From: Caulobacter sp. 17J80-11
GTDB lineage: Bacteria > Pseudomonadota > Alphaproteobacteria > Caulobacterales > Caulobacteraceae
Direction of reading: 5' to 3'
Length of the DNA stretch: 64,000 nucleotides
NCBI RefSeq assembly: GCF_014349105.1
Contig: NZ_JACSJI010000003.1
Coordinates: 1-64,000 of the forward strand
The position numbers were made by a program, and so were the translations under genes. Each line of letters begins with the position of its first letter. The first letter of the stretch is position 1. Under the pieces are notes generated by a model that saw only the letters and a program-made list of their open reading frames with translations, was not told where the DNA came from and ran no database searches. Positions 41,149 through 50,439 of this stretch are shown one piece after another.

Positions 41149-42240
41149 ATGTCCGTGGTCTTCTGGCTCGCCGCCGCCCTGCTGTCCGCCGCCGCCTTCG
41201 CGGCCGTGATCTGGCGCGCGTCGCGGGCCGTCGCGGCCCCGTCCGAAAGCCCGGAACTGACCGTCTATCGCCGCCACCTGAGCGAGCTCGAGGACCTGCG
41301 CGCGCGCGGCCTGCTGGACGAGGACGGCTACGGCTCGGCCCGCGCCGAGGCCGGCCGGCGCCTGCTGGCGGCCGAGGATCGCGCGGGGGAGCCGGAGCGC
41401 GCGGGCGACCCGCGCCGCGACCGCCTGATCGCGACCGGCGCGGCGCTGGCCGCCGTCGCCGGCGCGCTGGGCCTGTATCTCGCGGTCGGCTCGCCCGGCA
41501 TCCCCGACCAGCCCTTCGCGGCGCGGCTGAAGGCCTGGCGCGCGTCCGACCCGGCCACCCTCGGCGCGCCGCAGATGGCGGCGGTGCTGACCGACCTGGT
41601 GAAGGAGCGACCGACCGATCCGCAGCTGTGGATCTTCCTCGGCCGCGCCCAGGCCGCCGCCGGCGACCCGCTGGACGCCGCGCGCGCGCTGGAGCAGGCC
41701 GTGCGCCTGCAGCCCGAGAAGGCCGACACCTGGGCGGCCCTGGGCGAAGCCTTCGTCCAGCTGAACGAGGGCGAGGTCGGCGCCGACGCCCGGCGCGCCT
41801 TCGACCAGGCGCTGAAGATCGATCCGGCCTCGCCGACCGCGCGCTACTTCCTGGGCCGCGCCGAGATCGACGCCGGTCGTCGCGACCAGGGCCTGGCCAT
41901 GTGGCGGACGCTCGCCGCCGCCTTGCCGGCCGACGATCCGCGCCGCGCCGCCCTGACGTCGGAAATCGCGCGCGTCGAAGCCGGCCCGAGCGCCGCGGCC
42001 CAGGCTGTCGCCGCCGCCGCGCCGGAGGATCAGGCCCAGATGATCCGCGGCATGGTCGACGGCCTGGCCGCCCGGTTGGCGGCCCAGCCGGACGATCCCG
42101 ACGGCTGGGCGCGCCTGATCCGCGCATACGGCGTGCTGGGCGACGCCGACGCCCAGACCAAGGCCCTGGCCGGCGCCCGCAAGCAGTTCGCCGACCGCCC
42201 GGCGGTGCTGGCCGAGATCGAGGCGGCGGCGCGGAAATGA
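41149..42240 (+). CDS. ccmI: Cytochrome c maturation protein CcmI
   Basis: A 363-residue inner-membrane protein: first membrane segment at about residues 3-22 (VFWLAAALLSAAAFAAVIW), the typical short loop (YRRHLSELEDLRARGLLDED), a second segment at about 97-115, then a periplasmic TPR domain (LGRAQAAAGDPLDAARALEQ; WAALGEAFVQLNEGEVG; RYFLGRAEIDAGRRDQGLAM). CcmI holds apocytochrome c for the CcmFH haem lyase. It is first in ccmI-ccmE-ccmF-ccmH. Confidence 0.92.
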   Translation: MSVVFWLAAALLSAAAFAAVIWRASRAVAAPSESPELTVYRRHLSELEDLRARGLLDEDGYGSARAEAGRRLLAAEDRAGEPERAGDPRRDRLIATGAALAAVAGALGLYLAVGSPGIPDQPFAARLKAWRASDPATLGAPQMAAVLTDLVKERPTDPQLWIFLGRAQAAAGDPLDAARALEQAVRLQPEKADTWAALGEAFVQLNEGEVGADARRAFDQALKIDPASPTARYFLGRAEIDAGRRDQGLAMWRTLAAALPADDPRRAALTSEIARVEAGPSAAAQAVAAAAPEDQAQMIRGMVDGLAARLAAQPDDPDGWARLIRAYGVLGDADAQTKALAGARKQFADRPAVLAEIEAAARK

Positions 42241-42315
42241 CGCGCCGTCGTTCTTTCGCCTCCGCGGGCCCGCAGACTATGTTTCCGCCGCAATACGAAT
42301 AGCCCGTCGCACAGC

Positions 42316-42798
42316 ATGGCCCTCCTGCCCAAGTCCCCCAAGGCGCGCCGACGCCTCTACGTGGTCGCCGCGATCGCCCCGGTGCTGGCCGTGGCGGTGG
42401 GCCTGTCGCTCTACGCCATGCGCGACGCGGTGGTGTTCTTCTACGGCCCCTCCCAGGCCCAGACCCAGCATGTCCCGCCCGGCCGGGTGGTGCGCCTGGG
42501 CGGCCTTGTCGAACAGGGCAGCGTGGTCCGCCACGGCGACGTCGTCACCTTCGCCGTGACCGACAAGGTCGCGACGACCAAGGTGACCTATCGCGGCGAC
42601 CTGCCCGACCTGTTCCGCGAAGGGCAGGGCGTGGTGGCCCAGGGCGCCTTCGACGCGTCGGGCGCCTTCACCGCCACCCAGGTGCTGGCCAAGCACGACG
42701 AGACCTACATGCCCCGCGAAGTGGCCGACGCCCTGAAGGCCAACGGCGAGTGGCGCGGCGCGGGCGCGCCGAAGACCGCCTACGCAGGCGTCCGATGA
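42316..42798 (+). CDS. ccmE: Haem chaperone CcmE
   Basis: A 160-residue protein with one N-terminal membrane anchor (about residues 14-34) and a periplasmic OB-fold. The haem-binding His127 is in LAKHDETYMP, with Tyr131 close by as axial ligand. PPGRVVRLGGLVEQGSV is the conserved early strand pair. CcmE receives haem from CcmABCD and delivers it to CcmF. The stop overlaps the ccmF start (ATGA). Confidence 0.95.
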   Translation: MALLPKSPKARRRLYVVAAIAPVLAVAVGLSLYAMRDAVVFFYGPSQAQTQHVPPGRVVRLGGLVEQGSVVRHGDVVTFAVTDKVATTKVTYRGDLPDLFREGQGVVAQGAFDASGAFTATQVLAKHDETYMPREVADALKANGEWRGAGAPKTAYAGVR

Positions 42799-44789
42799 TC
42801 GCTGAACTCGGCGCCTTCGCGCTTCTCCTCGCCCTATGCCTGTCCGCGGCCCAAGCCGGCCTGTCGGCCGCCGGGCGGGGGCTGAACAGCCCGTTGCTGC
42901 GCGGCGCCGGCGAGGGCGCGGCCGCCGCCGCATTCGGCGCCGTGGCGATCGCCTTCGCGGCCCTGACCGTGGCCTTCGTCACCTCGGACTTCTCGGTCGC
43001 CAACGTCGCGGCCAACTCCCACACCGACAAGCCGCTGCTCTACAAGGTGGCCGGCGTCTGGGGCAGCCACGAGGGCTCGCTGCTGCTGTGGTGCCTGTGC
43101 CTGACCGGCTTCGGGGCGGCGGTGGCCCTGCTGGGCCGCGGCCTGCCGGCCGGCCTCAAGTCCCTGACCGTGGCCAGCCAGGGCGCGCTGGGCGTGCTGT
43201 TCCTGGCCTTCGCCGTCTTCGCCTCCAACCCGTTCCTGCGCCTGGACCCGGCCCCGCTGCAGGGCCGCTCGCTGAACCCGCTGCTGCAGGACCCGGCGCT
43301 CGCCTTCCACCCGCCCTTCCTCTACGGCGGCTATGTCGGCTTCTCGATCGTCTTCTCCTTCGCCATCGCCGCCCTGATCGAGGGCCGGGTCGACGCGGCC
43401 TGGGCGCGCTGGGTGCGGCCCTGGACGCTGGCCGCCTGGAGCCTGCTGACCGTGGGCATCGCGCTCGGCGCCTTCTGGGCCTACTACGAGCTGGGCTGGG
43501 GCGGCTGGTGGTTCTGGGATCCGGTCGAGAACGCCAGCTTCATGCCCTGGCTGGTCGGCGCGGCCCTGCTGCACTCGGCCATCGTCACCGAGAAGCGCGG
43601 AGCGCTGCCGGGCTGGACGGTGTTCCTCGCCCTGGCCGCCTTCACTTTCTCCATGCTGGGCGCCTTCCTGGTGCGTTCGGGCGTGCTGACCTCGGTGCAC
43701 GCCTTCGCCGTCGACCCGGCCCGCGGCGTGCTGCTGCTGGGCATTCTGGGCGTCGCCGCCGGCGCCGGCTTCGCGCTGTTCGCCTGGCGCGCGCCCAGCT
43801 TCGCCCCGGGCGGGGTGTTCGCCCCGGTCAGCCGCGAATCCACCCTGGTGCTGAACAACGTCTTCCTGTCGGCCGCCACGGCGACCGTGCTGCTCGGCAC
43901 CCTCTATCCGCTGATCGTCGAGGCGGTGCGCGGCGACGCCGTCTCGGTCGGCGCGCCCTACTTCAACCTGACCTTCGTGCCGCTGATCGCCGCCGCCCTG
44001 GTGATCCTGCCCGCCGGCCCGCTGCTGGCCTGGAAGCGCGGCGACCTGAAGGGCGTGCTGCAGCGCCTGTGGGCCGCCGCCGGCCTGGCCCTCCTGGCGT
44101 CGGTCGCCGCCTACGCCCTCTACGATCCCAAGAAGGCCTTCGCCGCGCTGGGCGTGGGGCTGGGCGTCTGGCTGATCGCCGGCGCCCTGGTCGAGGTGGC
44201 CGAGCGCGCGAAGCTGGGCCGGGTGTCCGGCGCGGAGGCCTGGCGGCGCCTGAAAGGCCTGCCGCGCGGCGCCTGGGGCATGACCCTGGCTCACGTGGGC
44301 CTGGGCGTCTTCGTGCTGGGCGCCTGCACCGAGACCGCCTGGAAGGTCGAGGCGGCCGAAACCCTGGCCCTGGGCCAGACCATGCGCGCGGGCGCCTACG
44401 AGCTGAAGCTGGAGCAGGCCAGCTCCGTCGACGGCCCGAACTATCTGGCCGAGCGCGGCGTGCTGGTGGCCACCAAGGGCGGGCGCGAAGTCTGCCGGCC
44501 CGAGCCCGAGCGGCGGTTCTATCCGGCCGGGCGGCAGACCACCTCGGAGGTGGCGCTGTGCTTCCGCGGCCTGAGCGACCTCTACGTCGTGCTGGGCGAG
44601 CGTCGGGCGACCGAGGCGGGCGAGCCGGCCTGGCTGGTGCGCGCCTACTGGAATCCGTGGGCGCGGCTGATCTTCCTCGGGCCGCTGCTGATGGCGATCG
44701 GCGGCGCGATCTCGCTGAGCGACCGGCGCCTGCGCCTGGCCGCCGTCCGCAAGGCCGCGCCCGCCGCCAAGGTCGAGGCCGCCGCATGA
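42795..44789 (+). CDS. ccmF: Haem lyase subunit CcmF
   Basis: A 664-residue polytopic membrane protein with about 15 segments. The tryptophan-rich haem-handling motif is WGGWWFWDPVENASFMPW (about residues 238-255), with histidines in HPPFLYGG and LLHSAIVTEK and LTSVHAFA as candidate haem ligands. It catalyses attachment of haem to apocytochrome c CxxCH motifs together with CcmH and CcmI. Start and stop both overlap neighbouring ccm genes, so the operon is translationally coupled. Normal length. Confidence 0.95.
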   Translation: MIAELGAFALLLALCLSAAQAGLSAAGRGLNSPLLRGAGEGAAAAAFGAVAIAFAALTVAFVTSDFSVANVAANSHTDKPLLYKVAGVWGSHEGSLLLWCLCLTGFGAAVALLGRGLPAGLKSLTVASQGALGVLFLAFAVFASNPFLRLDPAPLQGRSLNPLLQDPALAFHPPFLYGGYVGFSIVFSFAIAALIEGRVDAAWARWVRPWTLAAWSLLTVGIALGAFWAYYELGWGGWWFWDPVENASFMPWLVGAALLHSAIVTEKRGALPGWTVFLALAAFTFSMLGAFLVRSGVLTSVHAFAVDPARGVLLLGILGVAAGAGFALFAWRAPSFAPGGVFAPVSRESTLVLNNVFLSAATATVLLGTLYPLIVEAVRGDAVSVGAPYFNLTFVPLIAAALVILPAGPLLAWKRGDLKGVLQRLWAAAGLALLASVAAYALYDPKKAFAALGVGLGVWLIAGALVEVAERAKLGRVSGAEAWRRLKGLPRGAWGMTLAHVGLGVFVLGACTETAWKVEAAETLALGQTMRAGAYELKLEQASSVDGPNYLAERGVLVATKGGREVCRPEPERRFYPAGRQTTSEVALCFRGLSDLYVVLGERRATEAGEPAWLVRAYWNPWARLIFLGPLLMAIGGAISLSDRRLRLAAVRKAAPAAKVEAAA

Positions 44790-45292
44790 AGCCCCGCATC
44801 GCCGTCCTGACCCGCGCCCTGGCTACGGCCGCGGCCCTGCTGTGCCTGGCCGCCGCCTCGGACCCGTCCGAGCGCCTGCCTGATCCCGCCCAGGAGTCGC
44901 GCGCCCGCGCCCTGTTCCAGGAGATCCGCTGCGTCGTCTGCCAGAACGAGTCGATCGACGACTCTGACGCCGACCTGGCCGGCGACCTTCGCCGCATGGT
45001 CCGCGAGGAGGTCGCCGCCGGGCGAACCGACGCGCAGATCCGCACCGGCCTGGTCGACCGCTACGGCGAGTTCGTGCTGCTGAAGCCGCGCTTCTCCTGG
45101 ACCAACGCCGCGCTGTGGACGGCGCCTTTTCTGGTGGTGATCCTCGGGGGCGTAGCCCTCCTGGTGGCTACCCGCCGTTCGCGCCAGGTCCAGCCGGCCG
45201 CGCTGACCCCCGAAGAAGAGGCGCGTCTGGCGCGACTTACCGACAACACCGTTCCCCCCGTCGACGAAATTACGTCGAAAGGACGCCCGTAG
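44786..45292 (+). CDS. ccmH: Cytochrome c maturation protein CcmH
   Basis: A 168-residue protein: signal sequence, periplasmic three-helix domain with the redox motif Cys49-x-x-Cys52 in IRCVVCQNESI, and a C-terminal membrane segment (LWTAPFLVVILGGVALLVA). It reduces the apocytochrome disulfide and works with CcmF. In many alphaproteobacteria ccmG (dsbE) lies between ccmF and ccmH; here ccmH directly overlaps ccmF. Confidence 0.94.
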   Translation: MKPRIAVLTRALATAAALLCLAAASDPSERLPDPAQESRARALFQEIRCVVCQNESIDDSDADLAGDLRRMVREEVAAGRTDAQIRTGLVDRYGEFVLLKPRFSWTNAALWTAPFLVVILGGVALLVATRRSRQVQPAALTPEEEARLARLTDNTVPPVDEITSKGRP

Positions 45293-45413
45293 ACTGACAG
45301 AAGGGTAACTTGAGGTTGGCGCGCAGCCGGGCCATGCCACTATATCTGTGACGAAGCGTTCACACCGGCGGGAGCCGGGGGCTTATCAGTCCGCAAAGCG
45401 AAACGGCGCGAGC

Positions 45414-46985
45414 ATGATGCTGAAAGACAAACGGTTCATCGTAGGCGCGGTGATGGGGGTGGGGCTGGCCGGCGCCGTGGGCGTGGGCGTGGGCCTGAGC
45501 ATGCCGCGCGCCGAAGCCCAGCCCTCGAAGGCCGAACTGGTTCGCACCGCCGCGGCTGGACCGGTCGTCTTCGCGCCTCCGCCGGGCGCGCCGCTGTCTT
45601 TCGCCGACATCATCGAACGCGTGTCGCCGGCCGTCGTGTCGATCGACGTGAAGACCCACGTCAGCGCCGAGTCGCTGCGCCGCATTCCGGGCTTCGAAAA
45701 CTTCCCGTTCGAGGGGCCGCAGGCTCCGGGCCAGGGCGGCCAGGGCGGCCAGGGCGGCGGTCAGGGCGGTGAAGCGCCGGAACTGCCTGAGCAGTACGGC
45801 TCCGGCTCCGGGTTCCTGATCTCGCCGGACGGCTACATCGTCACCAACAACCACGTGGTCGAGAACGCCGAGGAGATCACGGTCAAGCTCCAGGACGACC
45901 GTGAGCTGAAGGCCACCGTCGTCGGCCGCGACGAAGGCACCGACCTCGCCGTCATCAAGATCGAGGGCAAGAACTACCCGTACGTCCAGTTCGAGCTGCA
46001 GGCCAAGCCGCGGGTCGGCGACTGGGTGATCGCGGTGGGCAACCCCCTCCAGCTGGGCCACACGGCCACCGCCGGCATCGTCTCGGCCTACGGCCGCGAC
46101 ATCGGCGAGCAGTACGTCGACTACATCCAGATCGACGCGCCCATCAACCGGGGCAACTCGGGCGGCCCGACCTTCGACATCTACGGCCGCGTCATCGGCG
46201 TGAACACGGCGATCTACTCGCCGACCGGCTATTCGGTCGGCATCGGCTTCGCCATTCCGGCCGACGTCGCCGACGCGGTCACCAAGCAGCTGATCGCCAA
46301 CGGCAAGATCGAGCGCGGCTACATCGGCGTCACGATCGGCGACCTTACGAAGGACATCGCCGAGAGCCTGAACATGGCCGGCACCAAGGGCGCCTACATC
46401 ACCGAGACCGTCCCGGGCGGCCCGTCCGACCGCGCGGGCCTGAAGCCGGGCGACATCGTCCTGCGTATGAACGGCCAGGCGATCACCAGCTCCACCGACC
46501 TGACCCGTCAGGTCGGCCGGGTGAAGGCCGGCGAGGTGATCCACCTCGACGTGCTGCGCGGCGGCAAGGCCCAGACCATCAACATCCGCTCGGGCACGCG
46601 TCCGTCGGAAGCCGAACTTGCGCGGCTGAACAGCAACCAGGACGAGGGCGGCCAGGCCGCGCCGGGCGCCCAGGGCGTCGTGGGAACGGCCGTGCTGGGC
46701 ATGAACGTGGCGCCGCTCGACGCCGCCAACCGCAAGCGCTTCAGCATCGACAACTCGGTCAACGGCGTGGTCGTGACGGCCAACCCGGCGCCGCGTTCGG
46801 ACGCGGCCAAGAAGGGCCTGAAGGCCGGCGACGTGATCGTGCTGGCCGACAACCGGCCGGTGACCAGCGTGCAGGAACTGCAGTCGATCGTCACCGCGCT
46901 GAAGAACGCCAAGCGTCCGAGCGTGCTGCTGCTGGTCAACCGCGACCGGCGCAACGTGCCGGTGCCGATTGATCTGAAAGACTGA
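45414..46985 (+). CDS. degP: Do-family periplasmic serine protease DegP/HtrA
   Basis: A 523-residue trypsin-like protease. Counting from the ATG at 45414, the triad is His147 (NNHVVEN), Asp177 (GTDLAVI) and Ser249 (NRGNSGGP). An N-terminal signal anchor (MVGVGL-type segment, about residues 8-28) is followed by a Gly/Gln-rich LA-loop-like insert (about 105-120), the protease domain and two PDZ domains (about 310-400 and 430-520). It degrades or refolds misfolded envelope proteins. It is directly upstream of a two-component pair, which probably regulates it. An upstream GTG at 45348 would add 22 residues. Confidence 0.94.
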   Translation: MMLKDKRFIVGAVMGVGLAGAVGVGVGLSMPRAEAQPSKAELVRTAAAGPVVFAPPPGAPLSFADIIERVSPAVVSIDVKTHVSAESLRRIPGFENFPFEGPQAPGQGGQGGQGGGQGGEAPELPEQYGSGSGFLISPDGYIVTNNHVVENAEEITVKLQDDRELKATVVGRDEGTDLAVIKIEGKNYPYVQFELQAKPRVGDWVIAVGNPLQLGHTATAGIVSAYGRDIGEQYVDYIQIDAPINRGNSGGPTFDIYGRVIGVNTAIYSPTGYSVGIGFAIPADVADAVTKQLIANGKIERGYIGVTIGDLTKDIAESLNMAGTKGAYITETVPGGPSDRAGLKPGDIVLRMNGQAITSSTDLTRQVGRVKAGEVIHLDVLRGGKAQTINIRSGTRPSEAELARLNSNQDEGGQAAPGAQGVVGTAVLGMNVAPLDAANRKRFSIDNSVNGVVVTANPAPRSDAAKKGLKAGDVIVLADNRPVTSVQELQSIVTALKNAKRPSVLLLVNRDRRNVPVPIDLKD

Positions 46986-46992
46986 TAGTGGG

Positions 46993-47015
46993 GCGGGCCC
47001 CGTGTCGGGGCCCGC
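46993..47015. other. GC-rich hairpin between degP and the response regulator
   Basis: GCGGGCCCC (46993-47001) pairs perfectly with GGGGCCCGC (47007-47015) around GTGTC, 7 bases after the degP stop and 20 before the next ATG. No T-run follows. It may partly terminate or stabilise the degP mRNA 3' end. Confidence 0.55.
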
Positions 47016-47034
47016 TCGTCGTTTCGGGGGCGAA

Positions 47035-47706
47035 ATGCGCGTACTGATCGTCGAGGACGACACCGAGGCTGCGGGCGCGATGGTCCGCGGCCTGACCGAG
47101 GCCGGGCTGCAGTGCGCCCACGCCGCCGACGGGGCCGAGGGTTTGCTGGCCGCCCGGGCGGGCGATTACGACGTCTATGTCGTCGATCGCATGATGCCGC
47201 GGCTGGACGGCCTGGCCATGGTCGAGACCCTGCGCAAGGACGGCGACCAGACGCCGGTGCTGTTCCTCTCGGCGCTGGGCGAGATCGAAGACCGGGTGAC
47301 CGGCCTGAAGGCCGGCGGCGACGACTATCTGGTCAAGCCGTACGCCTTCGCGGAGCTGGTGGCCCGGGTCGAGGCGCTGGCGCGCCGCCGCGAGACCGGC
47401 TCGGTGCAGACCGTGCTGAAGGTCGGCGACCTGGAGATGGACCTGATCGGGCGGCGGGTGACCCGCGCCGGCCAGGAGATCGACCTGCAGCCGCGCGAGT
47501 TCCAGCTGCTGGAGTTCCTGATGCGCCACGCCGGCCAGTCGGTGACCCGCACCATGCTGCTGGAGAAGGTCTGGGAGTACCACTTCGACCCCCAGACCAA
47601 CGTCATCGACGTGCACATCTCGCGGCTGCGCTCGAAGATCGACAAGGGCTTCGACCGCGCCATGCTGCAGACCGTTCGCGGCGCGGGGTATCGCCTGGAG
47701 GCGTGA
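47035..47706 (+). CDS. OmpR-family response regulator
   Basis: A 223-residue regulator with receiver (LIVEDDTEA, phospho-Asp51 in VVDRMMPRLDG, Ser in LFLSALGE, Lys in YLVKPYAF) and winged-helix domain (LQPREFQLLEFLMRH, NVIDVHISRLRSKI). The unusual Asp-Arg-Met-Met after the phosphorylation site is typical of the QseB/CusR-like branch. It lies between degP and its kinase, which starts 11 bases after its stop, so an envelope-stress role is plausible. Confidence 0.92.
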   Translation: MRVLIVEDDTEAAGAMVRGLTEAGLQCAHAADGAEGLLAARAGDYDVYVVDRMMPRLDGLAMVETLRKDGDQTPVLFLSALGEIEDRVTGLKAGGDDYLVKPYAFAELVARVEALARRRETGSVQTVLKVGDLEMDLIGRRVTRAGQEIDLQPREFQLLEFLMRHAGQSVTRTMLLEKVWEYHFDPQTNVIDVHISRLRSKIDKGFDRAMLQTVRGAGYRLEA

Positions 47707-47716
47707 GGACCGGCTC

Positions 47717-49126
47717 GTGCGTCTGCCTTCGATCTTCCGGCGCACGCCCTTCCGGCTGACGCTCCTGTTCCTGGCGTTGTTCGCGACGACGTCCAGCGCG
47801 CTGCTGGCCTACATCTACATCGCCACGGCGGCTGAGGCCCGGCGGCGCGCGGAGCAGGACGTGCGCCGCGAGCTGGCGGTGCTGGAGTCGGTCTACAACC
47901 AGCGCGGCAAGGACGCGCTGAACGCCGCGCTGGTCGAACGAACCCTGCGCGGCGGCCCCTACCTGTTCCTGATGATGGACGGCCAGCGCCGCGCCATCAC
48001 CGGCAACATCTCCGAGAGCCCGATCGAGGACGCCGAGGGGCCTGAGACCTGGGCCAGCTTCCGCATCAGTGACGCGGACGCGCGCGGGCGCGTGGTGCGC
48101 CGCTCGGCGCGCGGGGTCGAGGTGGCGCTCGCCGGCGGCGAGCGCCTGTTCGTCGGCGAGGACATCGGCGACACCGAAGCCCACCTGGCCCGCGTGACTC
48201 AGGCCCTGTGGGGCGCGGGGGCGCTGGTCGTGCTGCTGGGCCTGGGCGGCGGCCTGCTGATCAGCCGCAACGTCGAGCGCCACATGGCCGGTCTGAACCG
48301 GGTCGTTTCCGCGGTCGAGGAGGGCGACATGCATGCGCGCGCCACCCTCCGAGGCAGCAAGGACGAGTTCGACGAACTGGCCGGCGGCATCAACCACATG
48401 CTCGACCGGCTGGAGCAGTCGATGGCCGGTCTGCGCCACGCCGGCGACGCCGTGGCCCACGACCTGCGCTCGCCCCTGACCCGCATGCGCGCCAAGCTGG
48501 AGGTGGCCCTGATCGAGGTGGAGGCCGGCAAGGGCGACCCGCGCGCGGCGCTGGAGACCGCGCTGGACGAGGCGGACGGCCTCCTGAAGACCTTCAACAC
48601 CGTGCTGGCCATCGCCCGCCTGCAGGCCGCCGGCCAGGCCCCCGATCCGGTGGTGTTCGACGCCGCCGAACTGGCCGCCGACATGGCCGAGCTCTACGAA
48701 CCGGCCTCCGAGGACAAGGGCCTGGAATTCCAGGCGGAGGTCCACGCCAACCTGCCGGTGAGGGGCAACCGCGCCTTCGTGGCCCAGGCCCTGGCCAACG
48801 TCATCGACAACGCCATCAAGTACACGCCCGAGGGCGGCGCGGTGATGCTGCGCGCCCGGCGCCGCTCGTCGGGCGACGTGGAGTTCTCGGTCACCGACAC
48901 GGGCCCCGGCGTGCCTGAGGAAGACCGCCTGCGGGTGGTGCAGCGCTTCGTGCGCTTGGAGAACAGCCGCTCCGAACCCGGCTCCGGCCTGGGTCTGTCG
49001 CTGGTCGCCGCCGTCGCCGAGGCGCACGGCGGGCGCCTGGAGCTCGACGAGGGGCCGGGCAAGGTCGGCGAGATGGGCCCCGGCCTGCGCGTCGCCCTGG
49101 TCTTCCCGCCGGCCCCGGCCGCCTGA
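47717..49126 (+). CDS. Sensor histidine kinase
   Basis: A 469-residue kinase starting at a GTG. Membrane segments at about residues 12-34 and 166-186 enclose a periplasmic sensor of about 130 residues. HAMP follows (NVERHMAGLNRVVSAVEEGD). The DHp helix has AGDAVAHDLRSPLTRMRAKL with the phospho-His. The ATPase domain has N box NVIDNAIKYTPEGG, G1 DTGPGVPEED and G2 GSGLGLSLVAA. It pairs with the upstream regulator; with degP next door it may sense misfolded envelope proteins. Confidence 0.92.
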   Translation: MRLPSIFRRTPFRLTLLFLALFATTSSALLAYIYIATAAEARRRAEQDVRRELAVLESVYNQRGKDALNAALVERTLRGGPYLFLMMDGQRRAITGNISESPIEDAEGPETWASFRISDADARGRVVRRSARGVEVALAGGERLFVGEDIGDTEAHLARVTQALWGAGALVVLLGLGGGLLISRNVERHMAGLNRVVSAVEEGDMHARATLRGSKDEFDELAGGINHMLDRLEQSMAGLRHAGDAVAHDLRSPLTRMRAKLEVALIEVEAGKGDPRAALETALDEADGLLKTFNTVLAIARLQAAGQAPDPVVFDAAELAADMAELYEPASEDKGLEFQAEVHANLPVRGNRAFVAQALANVIDNAIKYTPEGGAVMLRARRRSSGDVEFSVTDTGPGVPEEDRLRVVQRFVRLENSRSEPGSGLGLSLVAAVAEAHGGRLELDEGPGKVGEMGPGLRVALVFPPAPAA

Positions 49127-49199
49127 TTTCACGTCGCCGCGCAACCCGGCGCGCCCCTTCCCGGTTTATGGCGCAGCTTGAAGCGGGCCGGGGAGCGCG

Positions 49200-50429
49200 A
49201 TGGCCGAATTGCGTTTTGAGGATGCGAACACTGCGCCTGTGATCCCGGCGGGCGGCCCGCGAGTCCTCTTCTTCGTCCACAACGTCGCCGAAAGCACGGT
49301 GCGCAAGCGCGTGCTGGCCTTCCGCCAGCACGGCGCGGAGGTGGCGACCGCGGGCTTCCGGCGTCTGACCACTGATCCCGACTTCCAGCCCGACTGGCCG
49401 CACACCGAATTCGGGGTGACCCGCGACCGGGCCTTCGTGCGCCGGGCCGCCCAGCTGGCGGGGGCGGTCGCCAGCCTGTTCTTCAAACGCGGCGAAATCG
49501 CCGAGGCCGAGGCGATCTACGCCCGCAATCTCGACATGGCCCTGCTGGCGGTCGTGGCGTCAGGCCTCTCGGGGCGGCGCGCGCCCTTCGTCTATGAGGT
49601 GCTGGACGTCCACCGCATGCTCGCCTCGGACAAACCGCTGTCCTTCATCGGCCGCGCGGTGGAGCGGCTGGTGCTGAAGCGCGCCGACCTGCTGGTGGTT
49701 AGCTCGCCGGCCTTCGTGGACCGCTACTTCACCGCCCGGCAGAAGTGGCAGGGGCGCACCGTCCTGCTCGAGAACAAGGTGCGCGACACCCCGCTGCGTC
49801 CGCCCCGACCCATCCGACGTCCGCCGCCGCCCGGCGCCCGGCCGAAGTGGACCATCGGCTGGTTCGGCGCGCTGCGCGACCAGACCAGCCTGGACCTGCT
49901 GACCCGGCTGGCCGACCGGCTGGGCGACCAGGTCGAGATCTACATCCGCGGCTATCTCGCCGGCGTCTCGCCCGAGGCGTTCGAAGCGGCCCAACGGCGG
50001 CCGAACGTCGTGTTCGGCGGGCCGTACCGCAATCCCGAGGACCTGGCGGAGATCTACGGCCGGGTCCATTTCGCCTGGGCCGTCGACCTGTTCGACGGCG
50101 GTCTGAACTCCGACTGGCTCTTGTCCAACCGCCTCTACGAGGGCGGCCTGTACGGCGTTCCGGCGCTGGCCGCGGCGGGCACGGAGGTGTCGCGCAAGGT
50201 GGCGGACCTGGGCCTGGGCTGGAGCTTCCCCGCGCCCTACGACGAGGCGGTGGCGGCCTTTCTGGCGACCCTGCACGCCGACGTCTGGGCGGCCAAGGCG
50301 CGCCACATCCTCAGCCTGCCGGAAAGCGCCTTCGTCGACCTCGGCGACACCCGCGCCCTGGTGCAGACCGTGCGGGAACTGGCCCGGCCGCGCGAAATCC
50401 GTTTCGGCGCGGCGGAGGTCCTGTCGTAG
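49200..50429 (+). CDS. Family-4-like glycosyltransferase
   Basis: A 409-residue GT-B-fold protein. The N-terminal Rossmann half starts RVLFFVHNVAESTVRKRVLA, with YEVLDVHRMLASDKPLSF, and the C-terminal half has WTIGWFGALRDQTSLDLL, FGGPYRNPEDLAEIYGRV and the donor-binding NRLYEGGLYGVPALAA in place of the usual E-x7-E. It probably transfers a sugar in envelope or capsule polysaccharide synthesis. No other polysaccharide gene is nearby, so its pathway is unclear. It ends 11 bases before glnE. Confidence 0.82.
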   Translation: MAELRFEDANTAPVIPAGGPRVLFFVHNVAESTVRKRVLAFRQHGAEVATAGFRRLTTDPDFQPDWPHTEFGVTRDRAFVRRAAQLAGAVASLFFKRGEIAEAEAIYARNLDMALLAVVASGLSGRRAPFVYEVLDVHRMLASDKPLSFIGRAVERLVLKRADLLVVSSPAFVDRYFTARQKWQGRTVLLENKVRDTPLRPPRPIRRPPPPGARPKWTIGWFGALRDQTSLDLLTRLADRLGDQVEIYIRGYLAGVSPEAFEAAQRRPNVVFGGPYRNPEDLAEIYGRVHFAWAVDLFDGGLNSDWLLSNRLYEGGLYGVPALAAAGTEVSRKVADLGLGWSFPAPYDEAVAAFLATLHADVWAAKARHILSLPESAFVDLGDTRALVQTVRELARPREIRFGAAEVLS

Positions 50430-50439
50430 TCATGGGCGC

